Below are positions 23,230-34,099 of a stretch of DNA of 64,000 bases, piece after piece. The notes under the pieces are model-generated. The model saw only the letters and a program-made list of their open reading frames with translations, was not told the origin of the DNA and did no database searches. The translations under genes and the position numbers were made by a program. Source of the DNA: Ceratotherium simum simum (taxonomy: Eukaryota; Chordata; Mammalia; Perissodactyla; Rhinocerotidae); assembly GCF_000283155.1 (NCBI RefSeq), contig NW_004454160.1, forward strand, positions 6,399,928-6,463,927. The letters are read 5' to 3'. The stretch's first letter is position 1; every line of letters begins with the position of its first letter.

Positions 23230-24812
23230 ATAACTGCTAATTTCCATTTTTATTTTACCTTTAAAAAATTTTTGGAAACAATCTCAAGCATAATGAAGAG
23301 TTACAAGTTCAGCACAAAAACTTTCTTTTTCCTGGATCATTTGAGAACAAACTGCATATATGATGCCCCATCATTTCTGAACATTTTCATGTATTTCCTA
23401 CAAACAAGGACATTCTCCTACATAGCCACAGCACAACCATCAAAATCAGGAAATTAACATCCGTACATTACTACCACCTCAGACTGTGTTCAAGTTTTAC
23501 AAATTGTTCCAGAAATGTCCTTTGTATCAAAACAAATTTACATTTTAACCATTTTTAAGTGTACAGTTCCGTGGCAGTAAGTACATTTACATTGTTGTGC
23601 AACCATCACCATCATCCATCTCCAGAACTTTTTCATCTTTCCAAAATGAAACTCCATACTCATTAAACAATAACTCCCCATTTTCTCCTTTCCCCAGCCC
23701 CAGGCAACCACCATTCTACTTTCTGCTTCTACTCTAGGTACCTCATGTAAATATAATCATACAATATTTGTCCTTTTGTGTCTGGTTTATTTCACTTAGC
23801 ATAGTGTCTTCCGGGTTCATCCATGTTGTTGCATGTGTCAGGATTTCCTCTCTTCTTAAGGCTGAATAACATTTCATTGTATGTATATGTTACCACCCAA
23901 GGCAGGGTCGTCTGCCCACCACAAGACATGCCAATAGTCAAGAGGCAAGGTGTTAGGAGAGACAGGACTTTTTATTACAGCTTGCTAGCAAGGGGGAAGA
24001 TGACCGACTAATGTCCGAAAGAACCATCTTACAGAACAAAGACTACAGGCCAGTTATATACGGGGCTGGTCTCTGGATGGAGGAAGCAGCTGTTCTGCAG
24101 GTGGGAGCAGACATCTGGTCTTAGTTCCTGATAGTCTTTTGTTTTACTGGATATGCATCAGAGACTGGAGCAACGCCCCATACTCTGATCTTTCAGTTGT
24201 CATTGATGATGGCTATCAGCATAGACTCTCTGCCCAGGGGTTATTACATTCCTAAGGAACTCAAAGGAACAAAGTCATCAACTTCTAGCAGCTGGGAGGG
24301 GCCATAAAATCTACAGAGCATGTCTGGGTTAGTTAATCAGAGGTCATTCAAAGCTACAATAGGGTTTCTTTTCTACAATATGGCTTCCCTTATGTCAACC
24401 TTGTGTTGAGGCGGTATCATATATATCACATTTTGTTTATCCATTCATCCATCTAAGGACACTTGAGTTGCTTCCACCTTTTAGATATTGTGAATAATGC
24501 TGCTACAAACATTTGTGTACAAATATCTGTTCAAGTTCCTACTTTAAATTCTTTTGGGTATATACCCAGAAGTGGTATTGTTGGGTCACATGGTAATTCT
24601 AAGTTTAATTATTTTAGGAACTGCCATACTATTTTCCAGAGTGGCTGCGCCATTTTACATTCTCACCAGCAATGCATAAGTGTTCCAATTTCTCTACATC
24701 ATGGCCAACACTTGTTATTTTCTGCTTTTTTGATAATTGCCATCCTAATAGATGTGAAGTGGTATCTCACTGTGGTTTTGATTTGCATTTTGTCATGTCT
24801 TTTTAATCTTTC
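23230..24812 (-). mobile_element. LINE-1 (L1M-type), antisense, split by a solo LTR
   Basis: This is antisense L1 3' sequence in order: 'acatttttaagtgtacag'-type wording, 'acattgttgtgcaacc', 'ataactccccattttctcc', 'tttatttcacttagcatag', 'aacatttcattgtatgtat', then (after the LTR) 'cattttgtttatccattc', 'gggtatatacccagaagtgg', 'ccattttacattctcacc' and 'gaagtggtatctcactg'. The solo LTR at 23,888-24,419 and the CPN2 retrocopy at its right end both inserted into it. Confidence 0.75.
23888..24419 (-). mobile_element. ERV class I-type solo LTR
   Basis: A 532-base block interrupts the antisense L1. It has terminal dinucleotides TG and CA and a 4-bp target duplication TATA at 23,884-23,887 and 24,420-24,423. 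On the minus strand a TATA box (GTATATAA) lies at about 24,054-24,061 and an AATAAA signal at 23,971-23,976, in the order expected for U3-R-U5. The 4-bp duplication is typical of class I (gamma-like) endogenous retroviruses. No internal viral genes are present, so this is a recombined solo LTR. Confidence 0.8.
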
Positions 24813-25058
24813 TTTTTTGTGTGTGAGGAAGACTGACTCTGAGCTAACATCCATTGCTATTCTTCCTCTTTTTTTGTTGAGGAAGATTAGCCCTGAGCTA
24901 ACGTCTGTGCCCATCTTCCTCTATTTTGTATGTGGGATGCCACCACCGCATGGCTTGACGAGTGGTGTGTATGTCCATGCCCAGGATCTGAACCTGTGAA
25001 CCCCAGGCTGCCGAAGCAGAGAGTGCGAGCTTAACCACTACACCACCAGGCCGGCTCC
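24813..25058 (-). mobile_element. ERE SINE, form 1, at the poly(A) end of the CPN2 retrocopy
   Basis: On the minus strand it starts GGAGCCGGCCTGGTGG and ends in an A-run. It lies between the 12-base A-tail of the retrocopy and the outer target duplication (24,800-24,812), so it probably inserted into that A-tail. Confidence 0.88.
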
Positions 25059-27138
25059 AATTTTTTTTTTTTGAGCGGACTTTTTTAATTCTCCAGACCA
25101 TGATGGAGCTTTAATGGGTGCTTTGCAAAGCTCACGGAAGGCCTTGTCAGGCCTCAGACTCTGAGACAGAGTAATGAAGGAAGAAGGGGAGGAGACTCTG
25201 GGTGATGGAGCTGGCCGCCTCCACCTCCTCCACCTTGGAGATAAAATTAAGTCCCATGCATCTGAAAAACCAAAGCTTCAGCTTCCCCTCTGCCCCTATT
25301 TCTCACCTGCTCAGGCCCGGAGGCCATCTGCCCGGCTCCTGGCTCTGTCTGGCCTGCACCTAGGGCTCCCCTGCTCGAGCCTCAATAGACACAGTGATCC
25401 TCACAGAGCTGCAGCACGACTTGAAGTCCCACTCCTGACTGGCATTGTACATCAGTCCCAGGGAGCCCGAGCCTGCCTACGAGACAGGTGGATGTTCAGC
25501 CAGTGACACTGGCCTCATCACAAGCAAGCACCACAGTGCCCTTGGGGTTGCTGTAGGTGCACCGGTTCCAGGCTGCCCTTTCTTCTGCAGCCAGGTCCCA
25601 GCTGCCCCCTGGCTCCCTGTCTTCCAGCCCCGGGTCCTAGAAGCCCAAGTGGTCCCGGGTGACAGGGCACATCAGCTGCTCCTCCTTCAAGGCAGGCACC
25701 ACTTGGCCCTTCAGGTAGGCAGGGCCCGCACAATAGGTCTGGGTGTTGAAGAGCTGGTCGCAGTATTGGTGCAGCCAGCTGAAGAGGCAGGCCAGGTGGC
25801 AGTCACGCTGCCAGGAGTTACTGTGCAGGGTGAGGTTGAACAGGTTGTAGTTGGTGTTGAAGATGTCCTCCATGAGAGTGGTCAGGGGCTTGCTGGAGAG
25901 ACTGAGCAGCTCAACCTTGGACAGGTTCTGCAAGAGGGCTGGATGCAAAGCTGTCAGGTTGTTGCTGCCCAGGTAGAGCTTGATCAGCTCCTCCAGGTCC
26001 CTGAAGATGCTGGCCAGGAGATGGATGATGGCGTTGGGTGAGACCATAAGGGAACTGAGGCTGGACAGGTTGGCAAAGGCTCCCTCGGTGACAGTCTCCA
26101 GCTAGTTGTGGGACAGGGATAGGCCAACCAGGCCTGGGGTATGGGCAAAGATGTCTGCGGCAGCATCCGCAGTGTATTCCCCTGCAAGTTAGGAAGGTCA
26201 GGTTGCCCAGGGAGGAGAAGACTGAGAGGGGCAGGTGCCCGATGATGTTACACTGCAGCCACAGCTTCTCCAGGCAAAAGAGCTGTGAGAACACTTCTGA
26301 GGGCAGCTCCGAGATGGAGTCGCCATCCAGGAAGAGTTCCTGCAGGCTGCCCAGTTTGCCAAACATACCCTGGGGCAGGCTGGAGAGCGCATGGTTGCTC
26401 AGCCTCAGGGTCTGCAGGCTGCCGAGGGGATTGAACAGCTCCTCAGGCAGCTGGACCAGGAGGTTCTGAGCGAGGTTGAGGGTCTTCAGACATTTCAGAG
26501 GCTGGAAGAGCCTCCCAGGCAGAGTTTCTGGAGCTGGTTGCCCTGCAGCTGGAGGGACTACAGGGCATCCATGTGGTGGAAGAGGTCCTGGGGCAGATCC
26601 TCCAGCATGTTGAAGTTGAGGATGAACTTGCCCAGCAAGGTCAAGTTGGAGAAGATGTTGGTGCTGTGGTTGGAAAAGGCGCTGCCAGTGATCTCCAGGT
26701 CCTTGAGCCTGGGCAGCAGCCAGAAGGCATCTGGCCTGAAGTGGCGGAGTTGGGTGTTGAGGAAGACCACCTTGGTCAGGTTGGAGCTGCTGCTGAAGGC
26801 CATGGCTCCCACTGTGGTGAACGAGATCTCTATGAAGATGATGTCTGTGGCGTGTGGCAGGATGTCCAGCGGGATGGCGGCCAGCTCCTCATGGGAGCAG
26901 CACACCTCCTGGATGAAGCAGTCACACCCCACAGGGCAGGGCTGGGCGAGCCTGGCCACAAGCAGGAGGCAGGCCCAGCATAGCCAGGCTCCAGGCAGCA
27001 TCTCCTAGATCTGAGTGGGAAGAGAAAACAGAAGTGGCGCCTTTCTCAAGGGCAGCGGGCATGGTGACTAGCAGACCAGGTGGAGAGCCAGAAGACAGGG
27101 ATTAGCTCTGTCAGGAGGCCATCAGTTTGCGGCCCCGA
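25059..27138 (-). mobile_element. CPN2 retrocopy insertion unit
   Basis: The unit runs from about 27,138 (5') to a 12-base A-tail at 25,061-25,072 (3'). The poly(A) signal variant ATTAAA lies at 25,084-25,089, 11 bases before the tail. Removing the unit and the adjacent ERE rejoins L1-type wording across the duplication TTTTTAATCTTTC (24,800-24,812) and TTTTTAATTTCTTTC (27,139-27,153). These are the marks of L1-driven retroposition. Confidence 0.85.
25360..27001 (-). pseudogene. CPN2: Carboxypeptidase N subunit 2 pseudogene
   Basis: CPN2 is the leucine-rich-repeat carrier subunit of plasma carboxypeptidase N. The copy begins with an intact ATG at 26,999-27,001, a signal-peptide-like leader, and the LRR N-cap cysteines (QPCPVGCDCF). 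LRR units follow ('NLTKVVFLNTQLRHFRPDAF', 'IFRDLEELIKLYLGSNNL'), then the C-cap (AGPAYLKGQVVPAL). The C-terminal region is readable in pieces to a stop at 25,360-25,362. The length of about 547 codon equivalents matches the usual 545 residues. It is broken by stops at 26,558-26,560 (a likely E to stop), 26,102-26,104 (Q to stop) and 25,637-25,639 (Q to stop), plus several frame changes. No functional protein can be made. There is no intron in the coding part, but the CPN2 coding region is, as I recall, a single exon anyway. Confidence 0.92.
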
Positions 27139-28280
27139 TTTTTAATTTCTTTCAATCTGGAACAGTTAGCTCCTCAGTCTCTCCTTGACATTCATGACCT
27201 TGATACTTTTTTTTGCTCCCCCAAATGAATAGTGGCTCAAGCAGAAGTTTAATTCTCACTCCATAAATTAAAAAAACCAATGTTCCTGATCAGTAGGTGG
27301 CGATTCAAGAGCCCAGGTTTCTTCCATCTCACAGCTTTGCCACCCTCTTACTAGGCTTCCAAATGACCTTGAATCTTTTGAAGATTATAGACGCACTATT
27401 TTGTAGAATATCCCTCAATTTGGATTTGTTTGATGTTTCCTCATGATTAGATGTAGGTTATTCAGTTTTAGCAGGAGTGTAAAAGAAATGATACTGTGTT
27501 CTCACGCCATCCTAGCACAATTTTGATTTGTCTCATGATTGGTGACTTAAATTCAGTTCATTAATTAAGGCAGTGTCTGCCAGGCTTCTCCACTATGAAG
27601 TTACTCCTTTTCGCTTTGCAATTAATAAATATTTTGTAATACCTCACCACTATGTAAATATATAAATTAGATATGAAATTATGCAATTATGTAAACTTTG
27701 AGGCTATGTTAAAATTTCCTCAACAAACCTTCAATTTACTCACTTATTTTCATTAGTTTGGATTCATGATTTCCTATTTTATTCAATGGGTTATAATCTG
27801 TTACTATCATTATTTATTTTGATACTCAAATTGTTCCAAATTAACGTTTCCATCATTCTATGAGAACTTTATTCCAGGCTCATCTTGTATTTTCCCTACC
27901 TTAGCCTTGGAATCTGTCATTTCACTAAGGGACCCTAGTTCTTTTTAAAAGAGAAGGGCAGGGGCCGGCCCCGTGACTTAGCGGTTAAGTGCGCACGCTC
28001 CGCTGCTGGGGGCCCGGGTTTGGATCCCGGGCACACACCGACGCACCGCTTCTCCGGCCATGCTGAGGCTGCGTCCCACATACAGCAACTAGAAGGATGT
28101 GCAACTATGACATACAACTATCTACTGGGGCTTTGGAGGAAAAATAAATAAATTAAAAAATAAAATAAAAAATAAAAGGGCATTTAAAAGCCAAGATCTG
28201 GGTGCTAGGTGTGTTTGTTGCTATTGGGGTAGTGTTGTTCCCAAGTCTCTCAGTGGACAGACCTAAGGAATATGTGTATT
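27139..28280 (+). mobile_element. L1M-type repeat, split by an ERE
   Basis: The wording runs in order: 'aatctggaacagttag', 'cctcagtctctccttgacat', 'tatccctcaatttgg', 'tgtttcctcatgattaga', 'gccaggcttctccactatg', 'aatgggttataatctg', 'ttccaggctcatcttgtat', then after the ERE 'aagccaagatctgggtgcta'. It is the same family as 16,961-18,070. Confidence 0.65.
27961..28174 (+). mobile_element. ERE SINE, form 2
   Basis: The copy starts GGGGCCGGCCCCGTGAC. The form 2 core is complete and is followed by an (AAAT)n-rich tail. The flanks share an AAGGGCA target word (27,954-27,960 and 28,176-28,182). Confidence 0.88.
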
Positions 28281-28312
28281 TACATACACACATACATATA
28301 TGTATACATATA

Positions 28313-28817
28313 TGAAGGGTGGCAGAATATGCTACCCCAAAATATGCCACTTTGGCATAAGGATTATTTTGAGCAAAAGGCACTTAAAAAACAGCAGGTG
28401 CAAAGAAGGGTGCTTTAACTTCCCCTTTTCTCCTTGAAAGCAGGAGATGAAACTCCCAGGTGAAAGATGCCCTCCCTATACCAAGAGAGAAGAACCATTA
28501 TCAGCAGGAATGGGGAGTTGAGGCTGAGGGAGTTCTATAGAAACAGACCTTGTTAAAATAATTCTTACATTCCTTTAGTCTCCCCGTATATTTTAGTTAG
28601 TTTTCCACTATTGCCTTTGTTCAACCTAATATATAAGAACTTAGGTTTTGTCACTTCTCTGGGTCTTCATTTCCTTATGAGGGCTCCTATGTCACGTAAA
28701 CTTATATTAGATAAATCTGTATGCTTTTCTCCTGTTAATGTGTCTTATGTCAATTTAATTCTCAGGCCCAGCCAGAGACCTTAAGAGGGTAGAGGTAAAG
28801 TTTTTGCCTCCCCTACA
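28313..28817 (+). mobile_element. Probable solo LTR
   Basis: A 505-base block starts TGAAGGGTGG and ends CCCCTACA, with TATA at both flanks (28,309-28,312 and 28,818-28,821). A TATA-like AATATATAAG lies near 28,629 and 'cttctctgggtcttcatttc' follows, as in an R/U5 region. The flanks are TA/CA microsatellite, so the 4-bp match could be chance. Confidence 0.55.
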
Positions 28818-29049
28818 TATACACACATATACACATTTATATCTATATATATTTCTATAACTATCTCTATTCATTGACACCCATGAGGACAAATAGATAC
28901 CACAATTCCAACCCAGCACTGCAGAGTTCATTCTAGTTTTCTCTTTCCATATTTGTAACCAAGGAGGGTATTTTGCTTTTAATTGTTTGCTTATTTGCTC
29001 AATCTAGCTGTATATAAACAATCTCTTCCTGCTACTGTCACTTCTTCCC

Positions 29050-29575
29050 CTTTGTGGATGTCCTTCTCACCCCACCTGGGCTCTGATATGTTATGACAGG
29101 TCTCGTTCCTGCACTGATGCCCTCCCTACTCCTCTTGGGCTACCTGGTGCTGGGCTAACGCCTCCCACGCAAGGCTGTTCTACTGTTGGATGTCTTCCTT
29201 CCCCACCTGCTCAGGCTCCAACACCTGTACTAGGCCTTCCTCTTATACAGATGCCTTCCTCATCCATTTTGGGCTCTGATACCCAGGGCCAGGCCATCCC
29301 CCTATACCTGGCCACCCTCCTCCCTCTGTGCTGGCTCTGATGTCCCATGCTGGGTGCCCCACCCCCACCCCATGTGGACACCCTCTTCATCCTGCTCTGG
29401 CTTTGACTGTGCTGGGTGACAACTCCCTGAGTGGACACCTTCTTCACCCTGCTTATTCTCCAAATTCCTTGATGGCCCACCCTCCTATGCAGAAGCCTTT
29501 CTCCTCACCCTGCACAGACTTTGGCACCCCGCATGAGGCTCACCCGTCCCCCACTCCCAACTCCCTTCTTAGTCT
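29050..29575. repeat. Degenerate minisatellite, unit about 58-72 bp
   Basis: About eight diverged tandem units share the order 'tggacaccctcttcaccctg' - 'ctctggctctga' - 'cccatgctggg' - 'ccc'. The clearest units start near 29,258, 29,318, 29,380, 29,437 and 29,494. Open frames on both strands across this stretch come from the repeat. Confidence 0.7.
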
Positions 29576-29579
29576 CTGA

Positions 29580-30240
29580 CTCTCTGCTCTGGACCACAGC
29601 TGCTCTCCATCTCTGATACCGACACTTACATTGTTGATCACACTTAATGGCTTCTAGGCTGAATTGTTGGGGAAGGGAAAAGGAAACGGAAAGAAGAAGA
29701 AGAGCTCAGTGACTACTTTTAGTATTTATCAGTTGTAACAGACAATGTTGATTGCCTTCTCAATAACCATTCCTCCCACATTTTTTGTTACTTGCAGCCA
29801 AAAGAATTCCAGCTGCCCAACTAGCCTTACTGACACCACTTCTCTCAGAATATAGCCTTGCTTCTTTCTCAGAGGCTTTGCAGGCTTTTCTTACTCTCTT
29901 CTTTCCCTATCCCCCAAGCCGCAATATTATTCACATCTTCACAATACTCTATCTCCTTTCCCATAATTTTGGGGCAGTGATATTCTTTCTCCTATCCAAG
30001 GCTAATCTACCTATCTGTGTTCTACATCCTATATTCTCCCAGATTCTTAGGGAGTCTGCTGTGTTCAAAAGTTTCATTTCCTTCCTTTATTTTCACACTC
30101 TGGATTCTTATTAGTCCTTTCCTTTAAGCAAAAACATGGTCGTCTCTCCTTTTTTATAAACAAAATAAATCCTCCTTTGAGCATTTAGATGATGGGTATC
30201 AGAAAACAGTTAATAGGTGCAGATTTTTTTGATCCAATAA
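29580..30240. other. Unassigned intergenic sequence
   Basis: Nothing is recognised apart from a 109-codon open frame (29,785-30,114), which resembles no known protein and looks like L1-type or low-complexity noise. Confidence 0.4.
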
Positions 30241-30489
30241 TTTCACTTCTAAAAACAACTTATTAATTTACCAAATATTTGTGAGCACCTATGTGCCAGG
30301 CACTATGAATAAAATGGTAAACAGAAACAGGTATCATCCCTGCTTTCATGGAGCTTAATGAGAGTGACAAATAACAATCAGATAATCACACTAATGAATG
30401 AATTATTGCAAATTGAGACCTTACTGACAAAAGGAAATATTATGTACTTATATTTGCTAATCCTTATTCCAAACTCTTCCCATGTATTA

Positions 30490-30705
30490 ATCATAAAACA
30501 ACTTATTATATGCACTATAATGTGTATATAGTTTTATTATGCCCACCACTATTATATCCACTTGCAGATAATGAAACTGAAGCAGAGAGAGGTTAAATAA
30601 CTTGTCTGAGGTCACACAGCCAACAAGTGATAGAGCTGGAATTCAAACCCATATAGTCTGGCCCCTGCTCTTAACCATTATACTATACTGCTTCTCCCAA
30701 ATAGC
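30490..30705 (-). mobile_element. MIR SINE
   Basis: The antisense MIR is long and well preserved: 'gataatgaaactgaagcag', 'agaggttaaataacttgtc', 'gaggtcacacagcc', 'gctggaattcaaaccc' and 'ctcttaaccattatactat'. Confidence 0.85.
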
Positions 30706-30825
30706 TATGAAAGAAACAGGAATCTGTGAGAACGTCTAACAGAAAACTGACCTCGATAGGAGCTCTCTGAGGAAGTACTGTTTGAGCTCAGATCAAAGTT
30801 TGAGTAGGCATTAACCCTACAAAGT

Positions 30826-30847
30826 GGGTGGTGGTGGTGGTGGTGGT
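30826..30847. repeat. (GGT)n microsatellite
   Basis: About seven GGT units interrupt the ancient repeat. Confidence 0.9.
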
Positions 30848-31669
30848 AGGGAAAATGATTCTTTCACCTAGAGGACAGAATGTGCAAAGGTCCTGAGGTA
30901 AGAAGCAGCATGGTACAGTGAAGAAACTGAAAGGCCAGTGTAGCTAGAATGTAGAAAGTAAGGGGAAAGTGGGACATTATGTGGCTAGACAGATAGTCCA
31001 GGCCAAATGAAATAGAGTTACAGGTCCTTAAGGCTTTTGTTTTTCATCCTAAGAGCAAAGAAAAGATATGGAGATGAGGGTTGGGGGAGCAGGGATCAGT
31101 TTCCCTTTGAAAAGATTACTCTTCGTGTAGTTTAGACAACGGATTGCAGGAGTGTCACAGTGCATGCAGAGATGAGGGTGGTAAGTTGATTTAGGGTGGT
31201 GACAGTGGAAATGGAGACAAATGGAGAGGTTTGGAGAAATAATTAGGAAGTCAAATTGATAGAACTGGGTAATAGATTGGATATGAGGGGTAAGAAGTTG
31301 TAGCTTTCAAGGATGACCCCCTCCTATATCCAATCTGTCACTAGAATCAGTTAATTTATCTTCTAAATATCTTTCTTTCTAGTGCAAATAAGTGAACAGT
31401 AACACCATTTGTTGAGATAGGGAATATGGGAGAACAGGAAGAGGTTTGGGAGAAGATGATTGAATCTTGGACGTGCTGAGTTTGAGGTGCCTTTGAGACA
31501 TTCACATGGAGATATTAAACAGTCAGTTGGCAAGATGGTTCTGGACTTCAAAAAATAGACCTAGGCTGAAGTTATACACTTGAGAGTTATCATTGTATGG
31601 ATGGCAAATGAAGCTGTGGCATGGATGAGTTTGCCTAGGGAAAGAAAATTCACTGAGAGTCTAGAGTTG

Positions 31670-32545
31670 GTATTTCAGAAAGTTCAACATTGAATAAGTC
31701 TGAGTGCAGTAAAGGGCAAACTTACCCAGTAGGCCTGGATCAAACCTTGCACATTCCAAACAAAGGCCTGTCTTTAGAACTGGCCCTTGACTGACTCCTG
31801 GGAGATAACCTCTGAGCCCTTGGAATATTCTGCTTAATAAGAGTGGTTTGTATGCCTGAGGCCTTGGGTCACACTGTATCACTGTGATCAAATAGTTTAT
31901 GCCAACAATGTGATTTATGATGAACACCTGTTTTAGTATGCCTGGGGCCTTGGACCAGGATATATCAGTTTGACTTCTGTGGGCTAGAGTCTGAGTAGCT
32001 GAGGTCAGTTACGTGTGTGCTCCATGCCTACGGGACAGACCTCCAATAAAAGCCCTGTACACCAAGGCTTGAGTGAACTTCCCTGCTTGACAACACTTCA
32101 TGCATGTTGTCACACATCATTGCCGGGAGAATTAATGCCTGTGCAACTCCGTTGGGAAGGGATACCTGGAACCTTGTGCTTGTTTTCTCCTGAACTTTTC
32201 TCCATGCACCTTTTCCTTTTGCTGATTTTTTTTTTTTTTTTTTTGGTGAGGATGATTAGCTCTGAGCTAACGTCCGTTGCCAGTCTTTCTCTATTTTGTA
32301 GATGGGACACTGCCACAGCATGGCTTGATGAGTGGTGCATAGGTCTGCACCTGGGATCTGAACCTGCCAATTCTGGGCCACCGAAGTGGAGCGTGCGAAC
32401 TTAACCACTACGCCACCGGTCCGGCCCTCCTTTTGCTGATTTTAATCTGTATCATTTCACTGTAATAGACCATAACCAAGCGTATAACGCTTTTCTGAGT
32501 CCTATGAGTTCTTTTAGTCTGGTCTTGGGGACTCCAACAGTCTGT
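31670..32545 (+). mobile_element. ERVL-type LTR, split by an ERE
   Basis: A block with 'gcctgaggccttgg', 'tccaataaaagccctgtac' (AATAAA signal near 32,044), 'catgcatgttgtcacacatc', 'tgctgattttaatctgtat', 'tgagtcctatgagttctt' and 'ggtcttggggactcc' is collinear with a class III-type LTR 3' half. The ERE at 32,231 splits it. The left edge is uncertain and no internal viral genes are seen. Confidence 0.55.
32231..32426 (-). mobile_element. ERE SINE, form 1
   Basis: On the minus strand it starts AGGGCCGGACCGGTGGC. The LTR words CCTTTTGCTGATTTT are duplicated at both flanks, giving a clear target duplication. Confidence 0.92.
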
Positions 32546-32859
32546 AAAAGAGATACAGCAGTTCAAGAAGTAGGAGGAAAACCAGGAGAGTGCGGTGTCC
32601 TGAAAACCAAGGAAGTAAGTGATTCCAGAAAGGGAAGCAGCCGACAGTGTTAAATCCCACCGAAAGGACAAGTAAGCTTAGGGATAAAATATGTCCAGTG
32701 GATTTGAAAACATGGAGGTCATTGATGATTGTAGAAAAGCTGTTTTGGTAGAGTGATGGGAGTGGAAGCCAGGCCAGAGTGGATTGAGGAATGAGCGGGA
32801 TGTGAGGAAATAGAGACCTTTAAAGAAACAAACAGAGATTTAAAAAAAAAAGACTGCAT

Positions 32860-33160
32860 GTTAATTTCACTTTTTATTTATAGTAGCAAAATACATCAAA
32901 CACAATCTGGTTATCCAAAAACTTAATAGGAACCCTTCAAATTTATATCTTAAAAACTTTTACAATGAGTATACTTGTTGAATCAGCAATTCTATTTTTA
33001 GGAATAATCAGAAGAAATAAATATAGACATGCAAAGAGCTATTCATCACAATGTTTGTCAGTATTGTTTATAATAACTAAAAATTGAAAACAACCTTATT
33101 GTGTAACGACAGACAGCCAATACATTACAGTACACTCACATAATGAAATCTATTTATTGT
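32860..33160 (+). mobile_element. LINE-1 ORF2-end fragment
   Basis: Diverged L1 3' wording: 'ttgaatcagcaattctat', 'tttataataactaaaaattg', 'gaaaacaacctta' and 'cacataatgaaatctattta'. No intact frame remains. Confidence 0.55.
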
Positions 33161-33464
33161 CTAAAATGGGATGTAGCTTACCGCTTGCAGGAATTAGAGA
33201 TAATGTCTGTGAAAGCACTTTGTAAATTTTAAACTGCTGTTCAAATGTAGTGTTTATTACTGAAATTACAGTGTGCCCCTGGAAGGCCTTAGAAATATAG
33301 AAAAGCCAAGAGTTAGCAATTAGACTCAGAACTCCGCCATCTGTCCCTCTTTTCTTGGTACTAGTGGTTCTCAAACTTATTCTGACAACACAGCACCTGG
33401 AAGTCAAAGTGCACTTTGCGCAACATCATGAAATGCTGAGAAGTGAACTTTATTTTTTCCATGA

Positions 33465-33766
33465 TTTTTTTTTTTTTTTTTTTGTGAGGAGGCTCAGCCC
33501 TGAGCTAACATCCATGCTAATCCTCCTCTTTTTGCTGAGGAAGACCGGCTCTGAGCTACCATCTATTGCCAATCCTCCTCCTTTTTTTCCCCTAAAGCCC
33601 GAGTAGATAGTTGTATGTCATAGTTGCACATCCTTCTAGTTGCTGTATGTGGGACACAGCCTCAGCATGGCTGGAGAAGCGGTGTGTCGGTGCGCACCTG
33701 GGATCCGAACCCGGGCCGCCAGTAGCGGAGTGCGTGCACTTACCCGCTAAGCCACGGGGCTGGCCC
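33465..33766 (-). mobile_element. ERE SINE, form 2
   Basis: On the minus strand it starts GGGCCAGCCCCGTGGC. The target duplication is TATTTTTTCCATGA against TATTTTTTCTATTA (33,451-33,464 and 33,767-33,780), with two changes. Confidence 0.88.
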
Positions 33767-34099
33767 TATTTTTTCTATTATTTTGTTTTTAATTATCTTA
33801 AGCCTTATGATCACATAATTTACAAATTTGTGCTGATGGTGTATCTTCTCTACTTTAATCTTTCTAATGAGTTGGCAAAAGCACCATTACCAATCACACA
33901 TATATAGGAGTTCTATAGTTTTACGTGTTTCAGAATAGCTGTTTAAAGACAATCCTGAATTGTAACTTAGTCTTATTTAGATAGTAAAGGATTCAAAAAC
34001 AAAGTTTAACTTGCTATTTTATTTTGTCATGCTGACTTTCAAATGCATGTGACCTTATAATGTTCTTTGATATTATACATATACCACACTAAAATGCCT

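Larger units (their letters stand above)
30240..32860 (+). mobile_element. Ancient interspersed repeat, interrupted
   Basis: Three blocks (30,240-30,480, 30,715-31,660 and 32,550-32,860) are consecutive parts of one old mammalian repeat: 'tgtgccaggcactatg', 'catggagcttaatgag', 'ctctctgaggaagtact', 'gtgcaaaggtcctgagg', 'gaaaagattactct', 'aggaagtcaaattgatag', then 'ggaggaaaaccaggagag' and 'ggaggtcattgatgat'. A MIR and an ERVL-type LTR interrupt it. A related copy lies at 40,185-42,000. I cannot name the family with certainty. Confidence 0.55.

Noticed and set aside
25360..27001. CPN2 copy as a functional intronless gene
   Set aside because: Three in-frame stops and several frame changes are spread along the coding part, so a full-length product is impossible.
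25445..27008. Plus-strand open frames of 198-205 codons opposite the CPN2 copy
   Set aside because: They are the complementary strand of leucine-rich-repeat coding sequence and have no similarity of their own.
27935..28117. Recurring peptide beginning MYVIVAHPSSCCMWDAASAW at several places (also 9,669, 33,611, 43,393)
   Set aside because: It is a translation of the form 2 ERE, not a gene family.
29050..29575. Regular spacing suggestive of a CRISPR array
   Set aside because: Units are 58-72 bases, diverged throughout, with no constant repeat and unique spacer pattern, and the genome is mammalian.
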